A DNA stretch of 64,000 nucleotides, taken from positions 4,556,001 through 4,620,000 of the forward strand of contig NZ_JAMCOS010000001.1 of assembly GCF_028069655.1 (NCBI RefSeq), written 5' to 3'. Made by a program: the position numbers and the translations under genes. Origin of the DNA: Acidovorax sp. NCPPB 4044 (GTDB lineage: Bacteria; Pseudomonadota; Gammaproteobacteria; Burkholderiales; Burkholderiaceae_C). The first letter of the stretch is position 1, and the number at the start of each line of letters is the position of its first letter. The notes under the pieces were generated by a model. It was given only the letters and a program-made list of their open reading frames with translations. It was not told the DNA's origin and made no database searches. Shown here in pieces: positions 1-9,315 of this stretch.

Positions 1-647
1 GCGTCCGCCAGGGCCTGCACCACGCTGCCGGCGTCCACCTTGCCGAGCGGCACGGCCTGCTCGGCCACGAACTCCACGCCGGGCTGCGCGGCGGCCAGCA
101 GCTTCTTGAAGGTGGCCACGGCCGACTGGCCGTATTCGTAGTTGGGGTACACGACGGCCCAGCGCTTCTTCTTGAGCGCCGCCGCCTCGGGCACCAGCAT
201 CGCCACCTGCATGTAGGTGGAGGGGCGCAGGCGGAAGGTGTAGCGGTTGCCGTTCTCCCAGACGATCTTGTCGGTGAGCGGCTCGGCCGCCAGGAAGAAC
301 ACCTTGCGCTGGCGCGCGAAGTCGGTGAGCGCCAGCCCCACGTGCGAGAGGAAGCTGCCGGTGAGCACCTGCACCCGCTCGCGCGCGAGCAGTTCCTCGG
401 CCGCGCGCACGGCGTCGCCGGGGTTGCCGTTGTCGTCGCGCGTGACCAGTTCGAGCTTCGCGCCGCCGATGCCGCCGGCCGCGTTGACCTGGCCGACGGC
501 CAGCTCCATGCCCTTGCGGTAGGGCTCCAGGAAGGCCGGCTGGGCCTTGTAGCTGTTGATCTCGCCGATCTTGATCGTGCCCTGGGCATGGGCCAGGGAG
601 GCGGCGAGGCCGAGGGCGGCCAGGAGGAAGCGGGCGGGTCGGAGCAT
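1..647 (-). CDS. ABC transporter periplasmic binding protein, branched-chain amino acid type (partial)
   Basis: This is the N-terminal part of a periplasmic ligand-binding protein of the LivK/Leu-Ile-Val family; the 3' end runs off the left edge. The start at 647 gives a typical signal peptide (MLRPARFLLAALGLAASLAH, then AQG). After it comes the family pattern IKIGEINSYKAQPAFLEPYR and a VNAAGGIGG stretch, the usual first lobe of these receptors. It would capture an amino acid or a small organic acid for an ABC importer, but the ligand cannot be read from sequence. It is divergent from fpr, with about 200 bases between them. The family is clear; the substrate is unknown. Confidence 0.85.
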   Translation of the reverse strand, partial: MLRPARFLLAALGLAASLAHAQGTIKIGEINSYKAQPAFLEPYRKGMELAVGQVNAAGGIGGAKLELVTRDDNGNPGDAVRAAEELLARERVQVLTGSFLSHVGLALTDFARQRKVFFLAAEPLTDKIVWENGNRYTFRLRPSTYMQVAMLVPEAAALKKKRWAVVYPNYEYGQSAVATFKKLLAAAQPGVEFVAEQAVPLGKVDAGSVVQALAD

Positions 648-844
648 GGGCAAACCTGATTTCCGAATGACGTTCTGCGGGCTTGAAATGTACCTGCCGT
701 CCGGGTTTGTCCGACAATGCAGGGGTTTGCCCGCTTGGCAGGGGGCAGCCAGGGTGCCCACGAGGCAGTCCGCACGAGCCACCGGCCCTGCCCTTGAAGG
801 CCACGCGCCCCTCCCGTTTTTCACTTCTCTCCTGCCATCCATCC

Positions 845-1618
845 ATGAGTGCATTCAACGAAGAGCGAGTCCTCACCGTCCACCACTGGACCGACCGCCT
901 GTTCTCCTTCACCACCACGCGCGACACCTCGCTGCGGTTCTCCAACGGCCACTTCACGATGATCGGCCTGCGGGTGGACGGCAAGCCGCTGCTGCGGGCC
1001 TACAGCATCGCCAGCGCCAACTACGAAGAACACCTGGAGTTCCTCTCCATCAAGGTGCCCGACGGCCCGCTCACCTCGCGCCTGCAGAACATCCAGGTGG
1101 GCGACAGCATCGTCGTGGGCCGCAAGCCCACGGGCACGCTGCTCATCGACTACCTGCTGCCGGCCAAACGCCTCTACCTGATCTCCACCGGCACGGGCCT
1201 GGCGCCCTTCCTCTCGGTGATCCGCGACCCCGACACCTACGAGAAGTTCGAGGAAGTGGTGCTGGTGCACGGCGTGCGCCAGGTGAACGAGCTGGCCTAC
1301 CACGACTTCATCACACAGGAGCTGCCCCGGCACGAGTTCCTGGGCGAGACCGTGTCCCAACAGCTCAAGTACTACCCCACGGTCACGCGCGAGCCCTTCC
1401 GCAACCAGGGCCGCATCAACGACCTCATCGAAAGCGGCAAGCTGTTCACCGACCTGGGCGTGCCCCCGCTCGACCCGCTGGTGGACCGCGTGATGCTCTG
1501 CGGCAGCCCCGAGATGCTGGCCTCGCTCAAGGCCATCCTCGAAAAGCGCGATTTCGAAGAGGGCAACACCACCAAGCCCGGCGACTTCGTGATCGAGCGC
1601 GCCTTCGTCGAGAAGTGA
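845..1618 (+). CDS. fpr: Ferredoxin--NADP(+) reductase
   Basis: This 257-residue flavoprotein moves electrons between NADPH and ferredoxin or flavodoxin in the cytoplasm. The FAD-binding motif RAYSIAS lies near residue 55, followed by the phosphate-contacting region PLTSRLQ, the NADP-binding STGTGLAPFLS and the late VMLCGSPEM. The C terminus ends AFVEK, as in the Azotobacter/Pseudomonas subclass, rather than in a Trp as in Escherichia coli. The ATG at 845 was chosen because homology begins there (MSAFNEERV); the open frame extends further upstream but is low-complexity. It is a single gene, followed by a dispersed repeat. Such enzymes commonly support redox defence and iron-sulfur chemistry. 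Confidence 0.93.
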   Translation: MSAFNEERVLTVHHWTDRLFSFTTTRDTSLRFSNGHFTMIGLRVDGKPLLRAYSIASANYEEHLEFLSIKVPDGPLTSRLQNIQVGDSIVVGRKPTGTLLIDYLLPAKRLYLISTGTGLAPFLSVIRDPDTYEKFEEVVLVHGVRQVNELAYHDFITQELPRHEFLGETVSQQLKYYPTVTREPFRNQGRINDLIESGKLFTDLGVPPLDPLVDRVMLCGSPEMLASLKAILEKRDFEEGNTTKPGDFVIERAFVEK

Positions 1619-1690
1619 CGCGCCCCCGGCGGGCAGCGGCCAGGAAGGCCCGCCTGCCAGCCCGGAGAGGCCTTGGAGTCTTTTCGCCTC

Positions 1691-1738
1691 CATGCCGCCG
1701 GATTTATTGAATAGTTTGCTACATATTCAATAGCAAAA
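1691..1738 (+). repeat. Dispersed extragenic repeat, copy 1
   Basis: The element begins CATGCCGCCGGATTTATTG and ends with a hairpin made of TTTGCTA and TAGCAAA arms separated by nine bases. Related copies lie at 6506, 44287 and, inverted, at 58421. It sits just downstream of fpr. Confidence 0.75.
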
Positions 1739-1762
1739 CCCTGGGACGCAGCCCTGATGGAA

Positions 1763-1790
1763 CGAAAACGGGCGGCCCGCAGGCCGCCCG
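1763..1790 (-). terminator. Intrinsic terminator of the glycine-zipper gene
   Basis: A perfect 9-bp stem (CGGGCGGCC / GGCCGCCCG, 1769-1777 and 1782-1790) with a four-base loop is followed on the - strand by TTTT. It lies about 60 bases past the stop of the gene ending at 1851. Confidence 0.8.
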
Positions 1791-1850
1791 TCAGGGTGGG
1801 AGACGCCGTGGCGGTGCGGCCGGCAGGGCCGCCGCGCGCGCCGGGTGCCG

Positions 1851-2648
1851 TCAATAGCCGTTGTCGACCACGCGCACCGACTGCGGCGCCTGGGCATAGC
1901 CACCGCCATAGCCGCCGCCGTAGTTGCCGTTGTCCACGCGGAAGCTGCGGCCTTCCACCCGCACCGCCGTGCCTTCGGCCACCGGCTGCGAACGCGTGAA
2001 GGTGCGCACCGCGCCGTCGTCCATGCGCACGCGGATCTGGTAGGCCGTGGTCGTGCGGGTGCGTTGCTCCACGGTGTGGCCCAGATAGCCGCCGCCCACG
2101 GCGCCCAGCACCGTGGCCGCCGTGCGGCCCGAACCCTTGCCCACCTGGTTGCCCAGCACGCCGCCGAGCACGCCACCGGCCACCGCGCCGATGCCCGTGG
2201 CCGGCGCGGCCTGCTGGACCGCCTGCACGGATTCCACGCGGCCGCAGGTGGCGCACACGGGCGCCGCGGCGCGCTGCATGGCAACCGGCTGGCCCTGCGA
2301 GCCCGGGTAGTACGACGAAGAGGAAGAAGGAGCCCCCTGCGATGGGGCGCGCTGGGCGATGTTCTGCACCGGCGCCGCAGCGCGCGGAGCGGCGTTGGCC
2401 ACCGGGGCCTGCGTGCCTTGCGGCGCGAAAGCCGAGCCGGGCGTGCCGGCCAGTGGCTGGGTGGCGGCATCGGGCGCCGCTGCCGTGGCGGCCGCTTCGG
2501 GCGACGAGCCCCGGTGCTGGACCGCCAGCGTGGCCCCGAGGGCGAGCACGCTGACACCCAGCGCGCCGATCGCAGCCCAGAGCCATTTCACCGAGGCGCC
2601 GCCAGCGGCAGGGCCCGAATCGGAGTTGGAGCGGACAACGAGAGTCAT
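1851..2648 (-). CDS. Glycine-zipper 2TM domain membrane protein
   Basis: This 265-residue protein has one N-terminal membrane anchor (about residues 21-43, WLWAAIGALGVSVLALGATL). A long Ala/Pro/Ser linker follows, then a glycine-zipper segment near residues 150-185 (GIGAVAGGVLGGVLGNQVG, then TVLGAVGGGYLGH) of the Rickettsia 17-kDa antigen / SlyB type. The C-terminal part is a beta-rich domain (YQIRVRMDDGAVRTF) ending in a Gly/Tyr-rich tail. A CATCG motif near residue 135 is conspicuous. Proteins of this family sit in the envelope, and their molecular role is poorly defined. It is monocistronic with its own terminator. Confidence 0.85.
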   Translation of the reverse strand: MTLVVRSNSDSGPAAGGASVKWLWAAIGALGVSVLALGATLAVQHRGSSPEAAATAAAPDAATQPLAGTPGSAFAPQGTQAPVANAAPRAAAPVQNIAQRAPSQGAPSSSSSYYPGSQGQPVAMQRAAAPVCATCGRVESVQAVQQAAPATGIGAVAGGVLGGVLGNQVGKGSGRTAATVLGAVGGGYLGHTVEQRTRTTTAYQIRVRMDDGAVRTFTRSQPVAEGTAVRVEGRSFRVDNGNYGGGYGGGYAQAPQSVRVVDNGY

Positions 2649-2820
2649 GGTGTTCCCTTTCTATGGGTGTTATGCCCGCAGGGTACACGCGGCCCCGGTT
2701 CACATAACGGCCGGTTCTGTAAACACCGTAAAAAGCTGTAGAGCTGCCCGAATCCGTCCGACAGGCATGCGCGCAGATGGCCGTCAACCGGCGAAGGGGG
2801 CCCTCGGCACAGTCGGCGCC

Positions 2821-3753
2821 ATGGGCACCCCAGCGGCCGCGGCCGCACAGATCCGCATCGGCGTTTCGGGCTGGCGCTACGCACCGTGGCGGGGTGTTTT
2901 CTACCCGGACGGCCTGGTCCAGGCCCAGGAACTGGCCTTCGCGTCGCGGCAATTCCCGGTGATCGAACTCAACGGGTCGTTCTATTCGCTGCAGCGGCCC
3001 TCCAGCTATGCCGCCTGGGCGGACGGCACGCCCGAAGGCTTCGTCTTCACGGTGAAGGCGCCGCGCTTCATCACCCACATCCTGCGGCTGCGCGAGCCCC
3101 GCGCGGCCATCGCCAACTTCCTGGCCTCGGGGCTGTTCGCGCTGGGGCCGAAGCTCGGGCCCATCCTGTGGCAACTGCCGCCGAGCCTGCCTTTCGATGC
3201 AAGGCTGCTGGGCGACTTCCTGGCGCTGCTGCCCCACGACACCACGCAGGGCGCGGCGCTGGCGCACGAGCGCGAGCCGCGCATGCGCGGCCGCGAATGG
3301 CTCGCACCGCCGCCGCGGCCCTGGCGCATCCGCCATGCGCTCGAAGTCCGGCACGAGAGCTTCGCCTGCCCCGAATGCATCGGCTTGCTGCGCCGCCACG
3401 GCGTGGCGCTGGTGGTGGCCGACACCGCGGGCCGCTGGCCCGAACTGGGCGACGTGACGGCCGATTTCGTCTACCTGCGGTTGCACGGCGCGCAGCAGCT
3501 GTACGCGAGCGGCTACAGCGCCGCGCAGATCGGCACCTGGGCCGAGCGCATCGGCGCGTGGCACCGCGGCCGTGCAGCGCGCGGCATGGCGCTGGCCGGG
3601 CTCGCCGCACAGGCGCCCGCAGCGCCCCCGGGCGGCCGCGACGTGTTCTGCTTCTTCGACAACACCGAGAAGCTGCACGCGCCCGGGAACGCCCACCACC
3701 TCGCCCGGGCCCTGCGTCTGGACCCGGCGACGCTGCGCCCCGCCGTCCGCTAG
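2821..3753 (+). CDS. DUF72 domain-containing protein
   Basis: This 310-residue cytoplasmic protein belongs to the DUF72 (YecE-like) family, which has a TIM-barrel-like fold and no firmly established reaction. Family hallmarks are visible: the N-terminal RIGVSGWRYAPWRGVFYP, the ELNGSFYSLQ segment, the core FTVKAPRFITH, the HALEVRHESF strand, DFVYLRLHGA, and the closing VFCFFDNTEKLHAPGNA. The ATG at 2821 places the conserved start about 12 residues in; an in-frame ATG at 2767 is possible. Its stop overlaps by four bases the stop of the convergent YihY gene, so the two transcripts must overlap. Confidence 0.88.
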   Translation: MGTPAAAAAQIRIGVSGWRYAPWRGVFYPDGLVQAQELAFASRQFPVIELNGSFYSLQRPSSYAAWADGTPEGFVFTVKAPRFITHILRLREPRAAIANFLASGLFALGPKLGPILWQLPPSLPFDARLLGDFLALLPHDTTQGAALAHEREPRMRGREWLAPPPRPWRIRHALEVRHESFACPECIGLLRRHGVALVVADTAGRWPELGDVTADFVYLRLHGAQQLYASGYSAAQIGTWAERIGAWHRGRAARGMALAGLAAQAPAAPPGGRDVFCFFDNTEKLHAPGNAHHLARALRLDPATLRPAVR

Positions 3754-4712
3754 CGGGCCGGCGCCGGTGCGGGCGCCGGCGGCACGGCCTGCGCGTGCTC
3801 GGCGTCCAGCCGCCGGCCGAGGTGCTCGGCACGCGCTTCCTGCAGCGCACGCGCGCAGGCGGCGGAAAACAGCAGCACGGCCGAGGAGAAGTAGATCCAC
3901 ATGAGCAGCACCACCAGCGACCCGGCGGCGCCATAGGCCGACACGACGGCCGCCGTGGCGAGGTAGAACGCCAGCAGCTGCTTGCCCACGGTGAACAGGA
4001 TCGCACCCACCACGGCGCCGAACAGCAGGCAGGCCATCGGCGGCTTGGGGCCCGAGCCGATGCGCATCAGGCCCACGAACAGCAGCACCGCGATGCCGAA
4101 GGCCACCAGCTCGTTCACCAACTGCAGCAGCGGCCCCGAGGCCACCGGCAGGCGCGCGCTGGCCCAGGTGGCCACCACGTGGATGGCGGTCGAGACGACC
4201 AGCGAGATCAACAGCAGGAAGCCGATGGCCAGCACATAGGCCAGGCCGCGCAGCCGCAGCGACGCCATGCGCCACCAGGCCTTGTTCTCCGGCGCGGGCG
4301 GGTGGCCCGAGGTCCAGAGCCGCTCCAGCGCCGACTGCAGCTCCACGAACACCCCGGTCGCGCCCGAAAGCAGCAGCACGAAGCCGGCGATGGAGGCGAT
4401 CCGCCCTTCGGACGGCTCGCGCGCGCTCGACAGCGCGAGCTTCACCACCTCGGCGCCGCGCTCGCCCATCACGGCCTGCACCTGCGCGATGAGGTTGGTC
4501 TGCAGGTACGACTTGTCGATCCACCAGCCCATCACGCCCACCAGCAGCAGCAGCAGCGGCGCGAGGCTCAGCATGCCGTAGAACGACATGGCCGCGCTCA
4601 TGCGCAGGCCATCGGCATCGAGCCAGAGGTTGACGGCGCGCACCAGCGGCATGACGGGCTGGACCAGGCGCTTGGCGCGGTCCAGCCAGGGGGTGAGGAA
4701 CGAAGACGGCAT
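3750..4712 (-). CDS. YihY/BrkB-family inner membrane protein
   Basis: This 320-residue polytopic membrane protein belongs to the YihY/virulence factor BrkB family. Five to six hydrophobic spans are visible, starting with the characteristic DGLRMSAAMSFYGMLSLAPLL (split here as residues about 36-56), then GRIASIAGFVLLLSGATGVF, the cluster around 150-190, and the last span VVLLMWIYFSSAVLLFSAAC. The C-terminal tail is Ala/Pro rich. The function is uncertain: the family was once annotated as ribonuclease BN, which is not supported. The start at 4712 gives the canonical N terminus; the longer open frame upstream lacks membrane character. The 275 bases between it and the next gene hold nothing recognisable beyond a presumed divergent promoter. 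Confidence 0.88.
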   Translation of the reverse strand: MPSSFLTPWLDRAKRLVQPVMPLVRAVNLWLDADGLRMSAAMSFYGMLSLAPLLLLLVGVMGWWIDKSYLQTNLIAQVQAVMGERGAEVVKLALSSAREPSEGRIASIAGFVLLLSGATGVFVELQSALERLWTSGHPPAPENKAWWRMASLRLRGLAYVLAIGFLLLISLVVSTAIHVVATWASARLPVASGPLLQLVNELVAFGIAVLLFVGLMRIGSGPKPPMACLLFGAVVGAILFTVGKQLLAFYLATAAVVSAYGAAGSLVVLLMWIYFSSAVLLFSAACARALQEARAEHLGRRLDAEHAQAVPPAPAPAPAR

Positions 4713-4987
4713 CGGCCCATTGCAGCGCAAAGATGAGTCCGCGGGTGTCGGCGCACTTCGCCATTCGCCGATCGGCCCGGCCATGCGCCGCCACGGTGCG
4801 GCTGCGGCCGAGTCAGGGTCGTGTGGTCCTGTCCGACGCGGCCCCGCGCAAGGCCCGCAGACCATTGCATTCGGGTGCCGAAAGCAGGCATCATGGACCC
4901 GCTCCTCTGGCAAGGCACCGGCTGACGGGCGCCGCCATTGCCGGAAATAAAAGAACAGCCCGCCCGAAGCCTGGGAAAAGAGCACGC

Positions 4988-6448
4988 ATGAAGAGGGATT
5001 TCCTGCCATCCGCATCGACGAGCCGGTTTCTGGTCGCGCTCGTGCTGACCTTGACGGCGGCCCAGTTGGTGGCCTTCGTTTTCCTGCACTTCTCCAACCG
5101 GAAGATCGCGATGGAAAGCGTGGACGCCGCACTGGAGGCCGGCGCACAGACCTTCGACTACACCGCCGCCACGCGCCGCGAGTTCCGCCGCGCGACCTCG
5201 GAGCTGATCGCCAAGGACTACGGCCTGCAGAACACCGTCTTCACCGAGACCAACCGGGCCACCGTCGAATCGGCGCTGTTCAACCAGCTCGCGCGGTCCG
5301 GGGCCGAGCTGATCGTGCTGACCGACCTGGACAACAAGGTGACCGCGCGGGCCTCCGTGACCGGCTTCCTCAACGAGCGCGACGAGGCGCTGGACGAGCA
5401 GTTGGGCAAGCTGGTGGCCGGCATCCAGGAGAACGGGCGCAACATGCGCACCCTGCTGGGAGGCGACGGGCGCCTGGTGCTCCACAGCTGGGTCAAGGTG
5501 ACGATGCGTGCGCCCGTGCCCGTCGCGCACGTCTACCTGGCCTACCGCATCACGCCGGCGGGCGTGGCGCAGTTCACGCGCATGACGCAGCTCCAGATGG
5601 CTTTCGTCTCGCGCAGCGACGAGCACGACTACACCGTCCACGCGAGCACGCTGCCATCCACCATTCCCCTGGCCGACATCGAGCTCAACGAGAGGACGCG
5701 CACCCCCTTCTCCGCCGCGGACGCCGAGGGTGCGGGCTACCGCGTGAAAGTCATCACGCTGGACGATTCGGCCGGCTACCCGATCTCCGCCATCGTGGCC
5801 AAGCCCTTCGCGCCGGTGTTCTCGCCGTTCCTCAAGCTGGAAGGCCTGTTCGCCTTCAGCGTGCTCTTCAGTTCGTGCATCTCGGTTGTGGCGGTCAAGG
5901 TGGTGGCCAGCCGCGTGGTGTCGCCGCTGGAGGACGTGGCGCAGAAGGACCCGCTCACCCGCCTGGCCAACCGCCGCGCCTTCGAGACGCAGCTGCTGCG
6001 CGCCGAGCAGGACGAGAAGAAATCGCGCGCGGGCTACGCCGTCATGCTCATGGACCTGGACAAGTTCAAGTTCGTGAACGACGAATACGGGCACGAGTCG
6101 GGCGATGTGGTGCTCAAGGAGGTGGCCGCGCGCATCCGCAAGATCATCCGGGCGTCCGACACGCTCGCGCGGCTGGGCGGCGACGAGTTCGCGATCCTGG
6201 TGCGCTCGGACGACGAGCAGACCCTCACCGGGATCGCCTCGGCCATCGTCGACGTGGTGCGGCAGCCCATCGCGCTGCAGCAGGACGTGTCGGTGCAGGT
6301 GGGCACCAGCATCGGCATCGCGTTCTCGCCCGCGCACTCGCGGCACGGCGCCGAGGTGATGCACCGCGCCGACCTGGCGATGTACGCGGCCAAGCGGCGC
6401 GGCGGCGGCTTCGCCATCGCGGAGCGGGGGACGCCGGCCCACGCGTGA
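4988..6448 (+). CDS. Membrane-bound diguanylate cyclase (GGDEF) with periplasmic sensor
   Basis: This 486-residue protein synthesises cyclic di-GMP from two GTP. An N-terminal span (residues 13-34) and a second near 285-305 bracket a periplasmic sensor region of about 250 residues that looks like a Cache-type fold. The cytoplasmic part carries DPLTRLANRRAFE, the metal-binding LMDLDKFKFVND, and an intact GGDEF active site (RLGGDEFAIL). An inhibitory I-site RASD lies exactly five residues ahead of GGDEF, so product feedback is expected. No EAL domain is present. It stands alone and is followed by a dispersed repeat copy. The input ligand is unknown. Confidence 0.93.
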   Translation: MKRDFLPSASTSRFLVALVLTLTAAQLVAFVFLHFSNRKIAMESVDAALEAGAQTFDYTAATRREFRRATSELIAKDYGLQNTVFTETNRATVESALFNQLARSGAELIVLTDLDNKVTARASVTGFLNERDEALDEQLGKLVAGIQENGRNMRTLLGGDGRLVLHSWVKVTMRAPVPVAHVYLAYRITPAGVAQFTRMTQLQMAFVSRSDEHDYTVHASTLPSTIPLADIELNERTRTPFSAADAEGAGYRVKVITLDDSAGYPISAIVAKPFAPVFSPFLKLEGLFAFSVLFSSCISVVAVKVVASRVVSPLEDVAQKDPLTRLANRRAFETQLLRAEQDEKKSRAGYAVMLMDLDKFKFVNDEYGHESGDVVLKEVAARIRKIIRASDTLARLGGDEFAILVRSDDEQTLTGIASAIVDVVRQPIALQQDVSVQVGTSIGIAFSPAHSRHGAEVMHRADLAMYAAKRRGGGFAIAERGTPAHA

Positions 6449-6505
6449 CCGGCGGTGCGGCGCCGGAGGCCGCAGGCGGCGAAAGTCTTTGGGCCCCGGG
6501 GCCCT

Positions 6506-6550
6506 CATGCCGCCGTATCCATTCATTTCTTTGCTATTTTTTCAATAGCC
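6506..6550 (+). repeat. Dispersed extragenic repeat, copy 2
   Basis: This copy starts CATGCCGCCGTATCCATTC and keeps TTTGCTATT...AATAGC, but the 3' arm is degraded (AATAGCCCC). It lies between the diguanylate cyclase and the convergent phospholipase C. Confidence 0.7.
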
Positions 6551-6609
6551 CCCTCGCAGGTGCGGCAGGCAGAGGATTGCGGCAGCGCCTGCCCCCCCCG
6601 CGCCGGGCG

Positions 6610-8883
6610 TCAGCCGGCCTGGCCCATGGCCGGGTCGGACACCGAGTCCTTGCCGGTTTCGATGCGGCCGGCGAACCGACGCACGAAGGCGGGCGCGGCG
6701 CTGCAGCGCACGGCGAAGTCGTACCAGTTGCCGCTCTCGCCCAGGGGCCAGGCCAGTTCGCCCACCGCGCCGGGCTCGACACTGCGGGCCCACGGGCCGT
6801 CCGTGCGGTAGGCCTGCGACTCCACCGAGAAGGTCAGGGTGCTGCCGGTGCGGTTGTGCAGCTTCACGCGCACCTGCGGCGGATCGCACAGCTCGTAGCA
6901 GACCTGGATCTCGGGGCCGCCGCTCGCCGGCTGCTGTGCCAGGTCCCCGGCGAAGCTGCGGTGGTAGCCGTTCGGGCCGAGCACCCAGAGGTCGTACACG
7001 CCGCCGTCGGCGGCCGTGTTCCAGACGCCGCTGAGGCCCTTGCCGGGCTCCACGACGTAGCGGCGCGGAATCGCGTCGAGGTGCTTCCTGTCGTACACGT
7101 GGAACACCGCCGCCGCGGCGCCCGCCTTCCCGGTGTGGGAGAACAGCAGCGTGACCGTGCCGGCGCCGGTGCTGGCCTGCGCGGAGGTGTGCAGCTCGTA
7201 GGGCAGCGCGCGCGAGGGCCGCACGCCGGGGGCCTGCTGCGGCAGGGCGGCGTCGATGCCGGCCGTGGGCTGGGGCAGCCTGGCGGCCTGGCCTTGCGCG
7301 GCCACCCGCGCATCCACCGCCGCCTTGCTCGTGCGCCCCGAGAGCGTGGGCAGGGCTTCCGTGTTGGGGTTCACGAAATTGAAGCAGCTGGTCAGGTCGC
7401 CGCAGACCGCGCGGCGGTAGGGGCTGATCTGCGGCTCGGCGACGCCGAAGCGCTTTTCGAGAAACATCAGCGTGGAGGTGTGGTCGAACACCTGGGAATT
7501 GACCCAGCCCCCACGGCTCCAGGGAGACACCACCCACATGGGCACCCGGGGGCCCGGGCCGTAGGGCTTGCCGTCCGCCGGTGGCTGGCTCGGCGTGGCG
7601 GGCTGGAAGTCGTGGTATTCCACGGCCACGTCGGCGGCGGCCAGCGTGCAGGCCCCGGCCAGGCTGCCGTCCGGATTGCGCGAAGGCGCCGCGGGCGACG
7701 GCAGGTGGTCGAAGAAGCCGTCGTTCTCGTCGAAGTTGATGAGCAGTACGGTCTTGCTCCAGACCTCGGGGTGGGCCGTGAGCGCGTCCAGCACCTCCTG
7801 CACGTACCAGCCGCCCTGCGCCGGGCTGGACGGGCCGGGGTGCTCGCTGTAGACCGAGGGCGGGATGATCCACGACACCGCCGGCAGCGTGCCCTGGCGG
7901 ATGTCCTCGCGGAAGGTCTCCAGGAAGCCCTGCGGCATGGTGTTGCCGAAGCCCTTGGCGAGCGGGCTCAGCGGGTCGTCGATCTTCGCGTCGTAGAACG
8001 GCCCGGCCAGATCGACCGGCTGCGTGATGTCGGTCCTGGCCACATAGACCGGCTTGCGGTCGGCGGGCATCTTCTCGATCTCGGCGCGCCAGTGGCGAAA
8101 GCCCATCATCTCGTTGCAGCCGAAGTTGTCGATCAGGCTCTGGTAGACCTTCCACTGCACGCCGGCCTTTTGCAGGCGGTCGGCATAGGTCGTCCAGGTC
8201 CAGCCGTCGGTGGACGCGCCGATGTCGTTGCCGCCGTTGAACTGGTTGTTCAGCCCCGCGACGCGGACCCGCGCACCGTCGATGGGGCTGGTGCCGTTCG
8301 GGCCGTTGGTGCCCGTCCAGTAGAAGAGCCGGTTGGCGATGGTGCCGGTGTGCATGCCGCAGTGGTAGTGGTCGCACAGCGTGAAGGCATCGGCCAGCGC
8401 GCGCTGGAAAGGCACCTCGGCGGTCTCGTAGTAGCCCATCGACAGCGGCAGCTTGGCGTCGGGCCACCGGTTCATGCGGCCATGGTCCCAGGCGGCCTGC
8501 GAGTCGACCCAGGTGTGCGGCGTGCTGCCGGCCCGCTGCGCGTTGCCCCGGGCCTCGTCCAGGCGGTAGGGCACGTACGTGACCGGCGGCGAGGCCTTGG
8601 TGTAGGTCTGGTAGAAGGCGTTGCGCCCGCCGGGCGTGGGGATGGCAAAACGGTCGCCGAAGCCGCGCACGCCCTTGAACGTGCCGAAATAGCTGTCGAA
8701 CGAGCGGTTTTCCATCATCAGCAGGACGACGTGCTGCACGTCCTGGAGGGTGCCGGTCGCGTTGTGCGCCTCGATGGCCAGCGCCCGCCGGATGGCCGGC
8801 GGGAACGCCGTCAGCGTGGCGGATGCCGCGCCCACGCCGAGCGCGGTCGCGAGGAAATTGCGTTTGGAGGGATCGACGGTCAT
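6610..8883 (-). CDS. Phosphocholine-specific phospholipase C, Tat-exported
   Basis: This 757-residue enzyme belongs to the bacterial phosphoesterase/PlcN-PlcH family, which hydrolyses phosphatidylcholine or sphingomyelin outside the cell or in the periplasm. The catalytic domain opens with VVLLMMENRSFDSYFGTFKG, the conserved ENRSFD signature, and carries INFDENDGFFDH and the DHTSTLMFLEKRFG stretch. Two C-terminal repeats of the DUF756 type (about residues 530-740) follow. The signal SKRNFLATALGVGAASATL has KR in place of the usual twin arginine. Full length matches the family. Secreted PLCs of this group are virulence or phosphate-scavenging enzymes; no Pho box was identified here. Confidence 0.93.
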   Translation of the reverse strand: MTVDPSKRNFLATALGVGAASATLTAFPPAIRRALAIEAHNATGTLQDVQHVVLLMMENRSFDSYFGTFKGVRGFGDRFAIPTPGGRNAFYQTYTKASPPVTYVPYRLDEARGNAQRAGSTPHTWVDSQAAWDHGRMNRWPDAKLPLSMGYYETAEVPFQRALADAFTLCDHYHCGMHTGTIANRLFYWTGTNGPNGTSPIDGARVRVAGLNNQFNGGNDIGASTDGWTWTTYADRLQKAGVQWKVYQSLIDNFGCNEMMGFRHWRAEIEKMPADRKPVYVARTDITQPVDLAGPFYDAKIDDPLSPLAKGFGNTMPQGFLETFREDIRQGTLPAVSWIIPPSVYSEHPGPSSPAQGGWYVQEVLDALTAHPEVWSKTVLLINFDENDGFFDHLPSPAAPSRNPDGSLAGACTLAAADVAVEYHDFQPATPSQPPADGKPYGPGPRVPMWVVSPWSRGGWVNSQVFDHTSTLMFLEKRFGVAEPQISPYRRAVCGDLTSCFNFVNPNTEALPTLSGRTSKAAVDARVAAQGQAARLPQPTAGIDAALPQQAPGVRPSRALPYELHTSAQASTGAGTVTLLFSHTGKAGAAAAVFHVYDRKHLDAIPRRYVVEPGKGLSGVWNTAADGGVYDLWVLGPNGYHRSFAGDLAQQPASGGPEIQVCYELCDPPQVRVKLHNRTGSTLTFSVESQAYRTDGPWARSVEPGAVGELAWPLGESGNWYDFAVRCSAAPAFVRRFAGRIETGKDSVSDPAMGQAG

Positions 8884-9018
8884 TTGGAGGAGTCTTTGTT
8901 GTTGCCGTGGGAAGAAGGTCAGGCACGGGGGCGTGCAAGCCGCGCAAGAACGTGAGGGACGCGGCAGATGGTCATGGCCCTCACAGGCGCACCGGAACTC
9001 CGCGGCACACGGCCCCGT

Positions 9019-9192
9019 TCAGGGCTTAGGCGCGCAGTGCGTGTCGGGGCTGCCGCAGGTGGCGACGCCCGAGGCGCCGGAGCCGGAACCGCCGCAGCCG
9101 GTCAGCAGGAAACCGAGAGCGAACGCGCAGGCGGCCAGCAGCAGCGTACGGCCATGAGAGGACTGCAGCATGGGCCGAGGAGACATGGTCAT
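9019..9192 (-). CDS. Small predicted lipoprotein
   Basis: This 57-residue protein has a lipoprotein signal (LLLAACAFALGFLLTGC). The lipobox LLTGC is followed by a Gly/Ser linker and a short tail with two further cysteines (VATCGSPDTHCAPKP) that could form a disulfide. ATGs at 9192 and 9186 are both possible. It is upstream of and on the same strand as the phospholipase gene, 135 bases away, but co-transcription is not demonstrated. The function is unknown. It is the last gene before the CRISPR array. Confidence 0.6.
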   Translation of the reverse strand: MTMSPRPMLQSSHGRTLLLAACAFALGFLLTGCGGSGSGASGVATCGSPDTHCAPKP

Positions 9193-9315
9193 GGCGTGGG
9201 GAGAAGAATGAGGAGGCTTTGCATTCTTCTCGCCGACTATTGCGCGAGGGTGACGTGCGGGTAACACGAAAGTAACTTGCCTGCAGGTTGCGGAGGCATC
9301 CCTGCGATGCCAGGG

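Noticed and set aside
1372..4794. A 1140-codon open frame and other very long frames across the window
   Set aside because: They are shadow frames of high-GC genes on the opposite strand or other phases, with Arg/Ala/Pro-rich composition and no domain pattern.
6610..8883. Acid phosphatase instead of phospholipase C
   Set aside because: The ENRSFDSYFG start and two C-terminal DUF756-type repeats fit the phosphocholine-specific PLC family and length.
9193..9315. A leader or external promoter for the array on its left side
   Set aside because: TTGCGC and TAACAC are roughly spaced but poor; nothing distinctive was found, and repeat-internal promoters would suffice.
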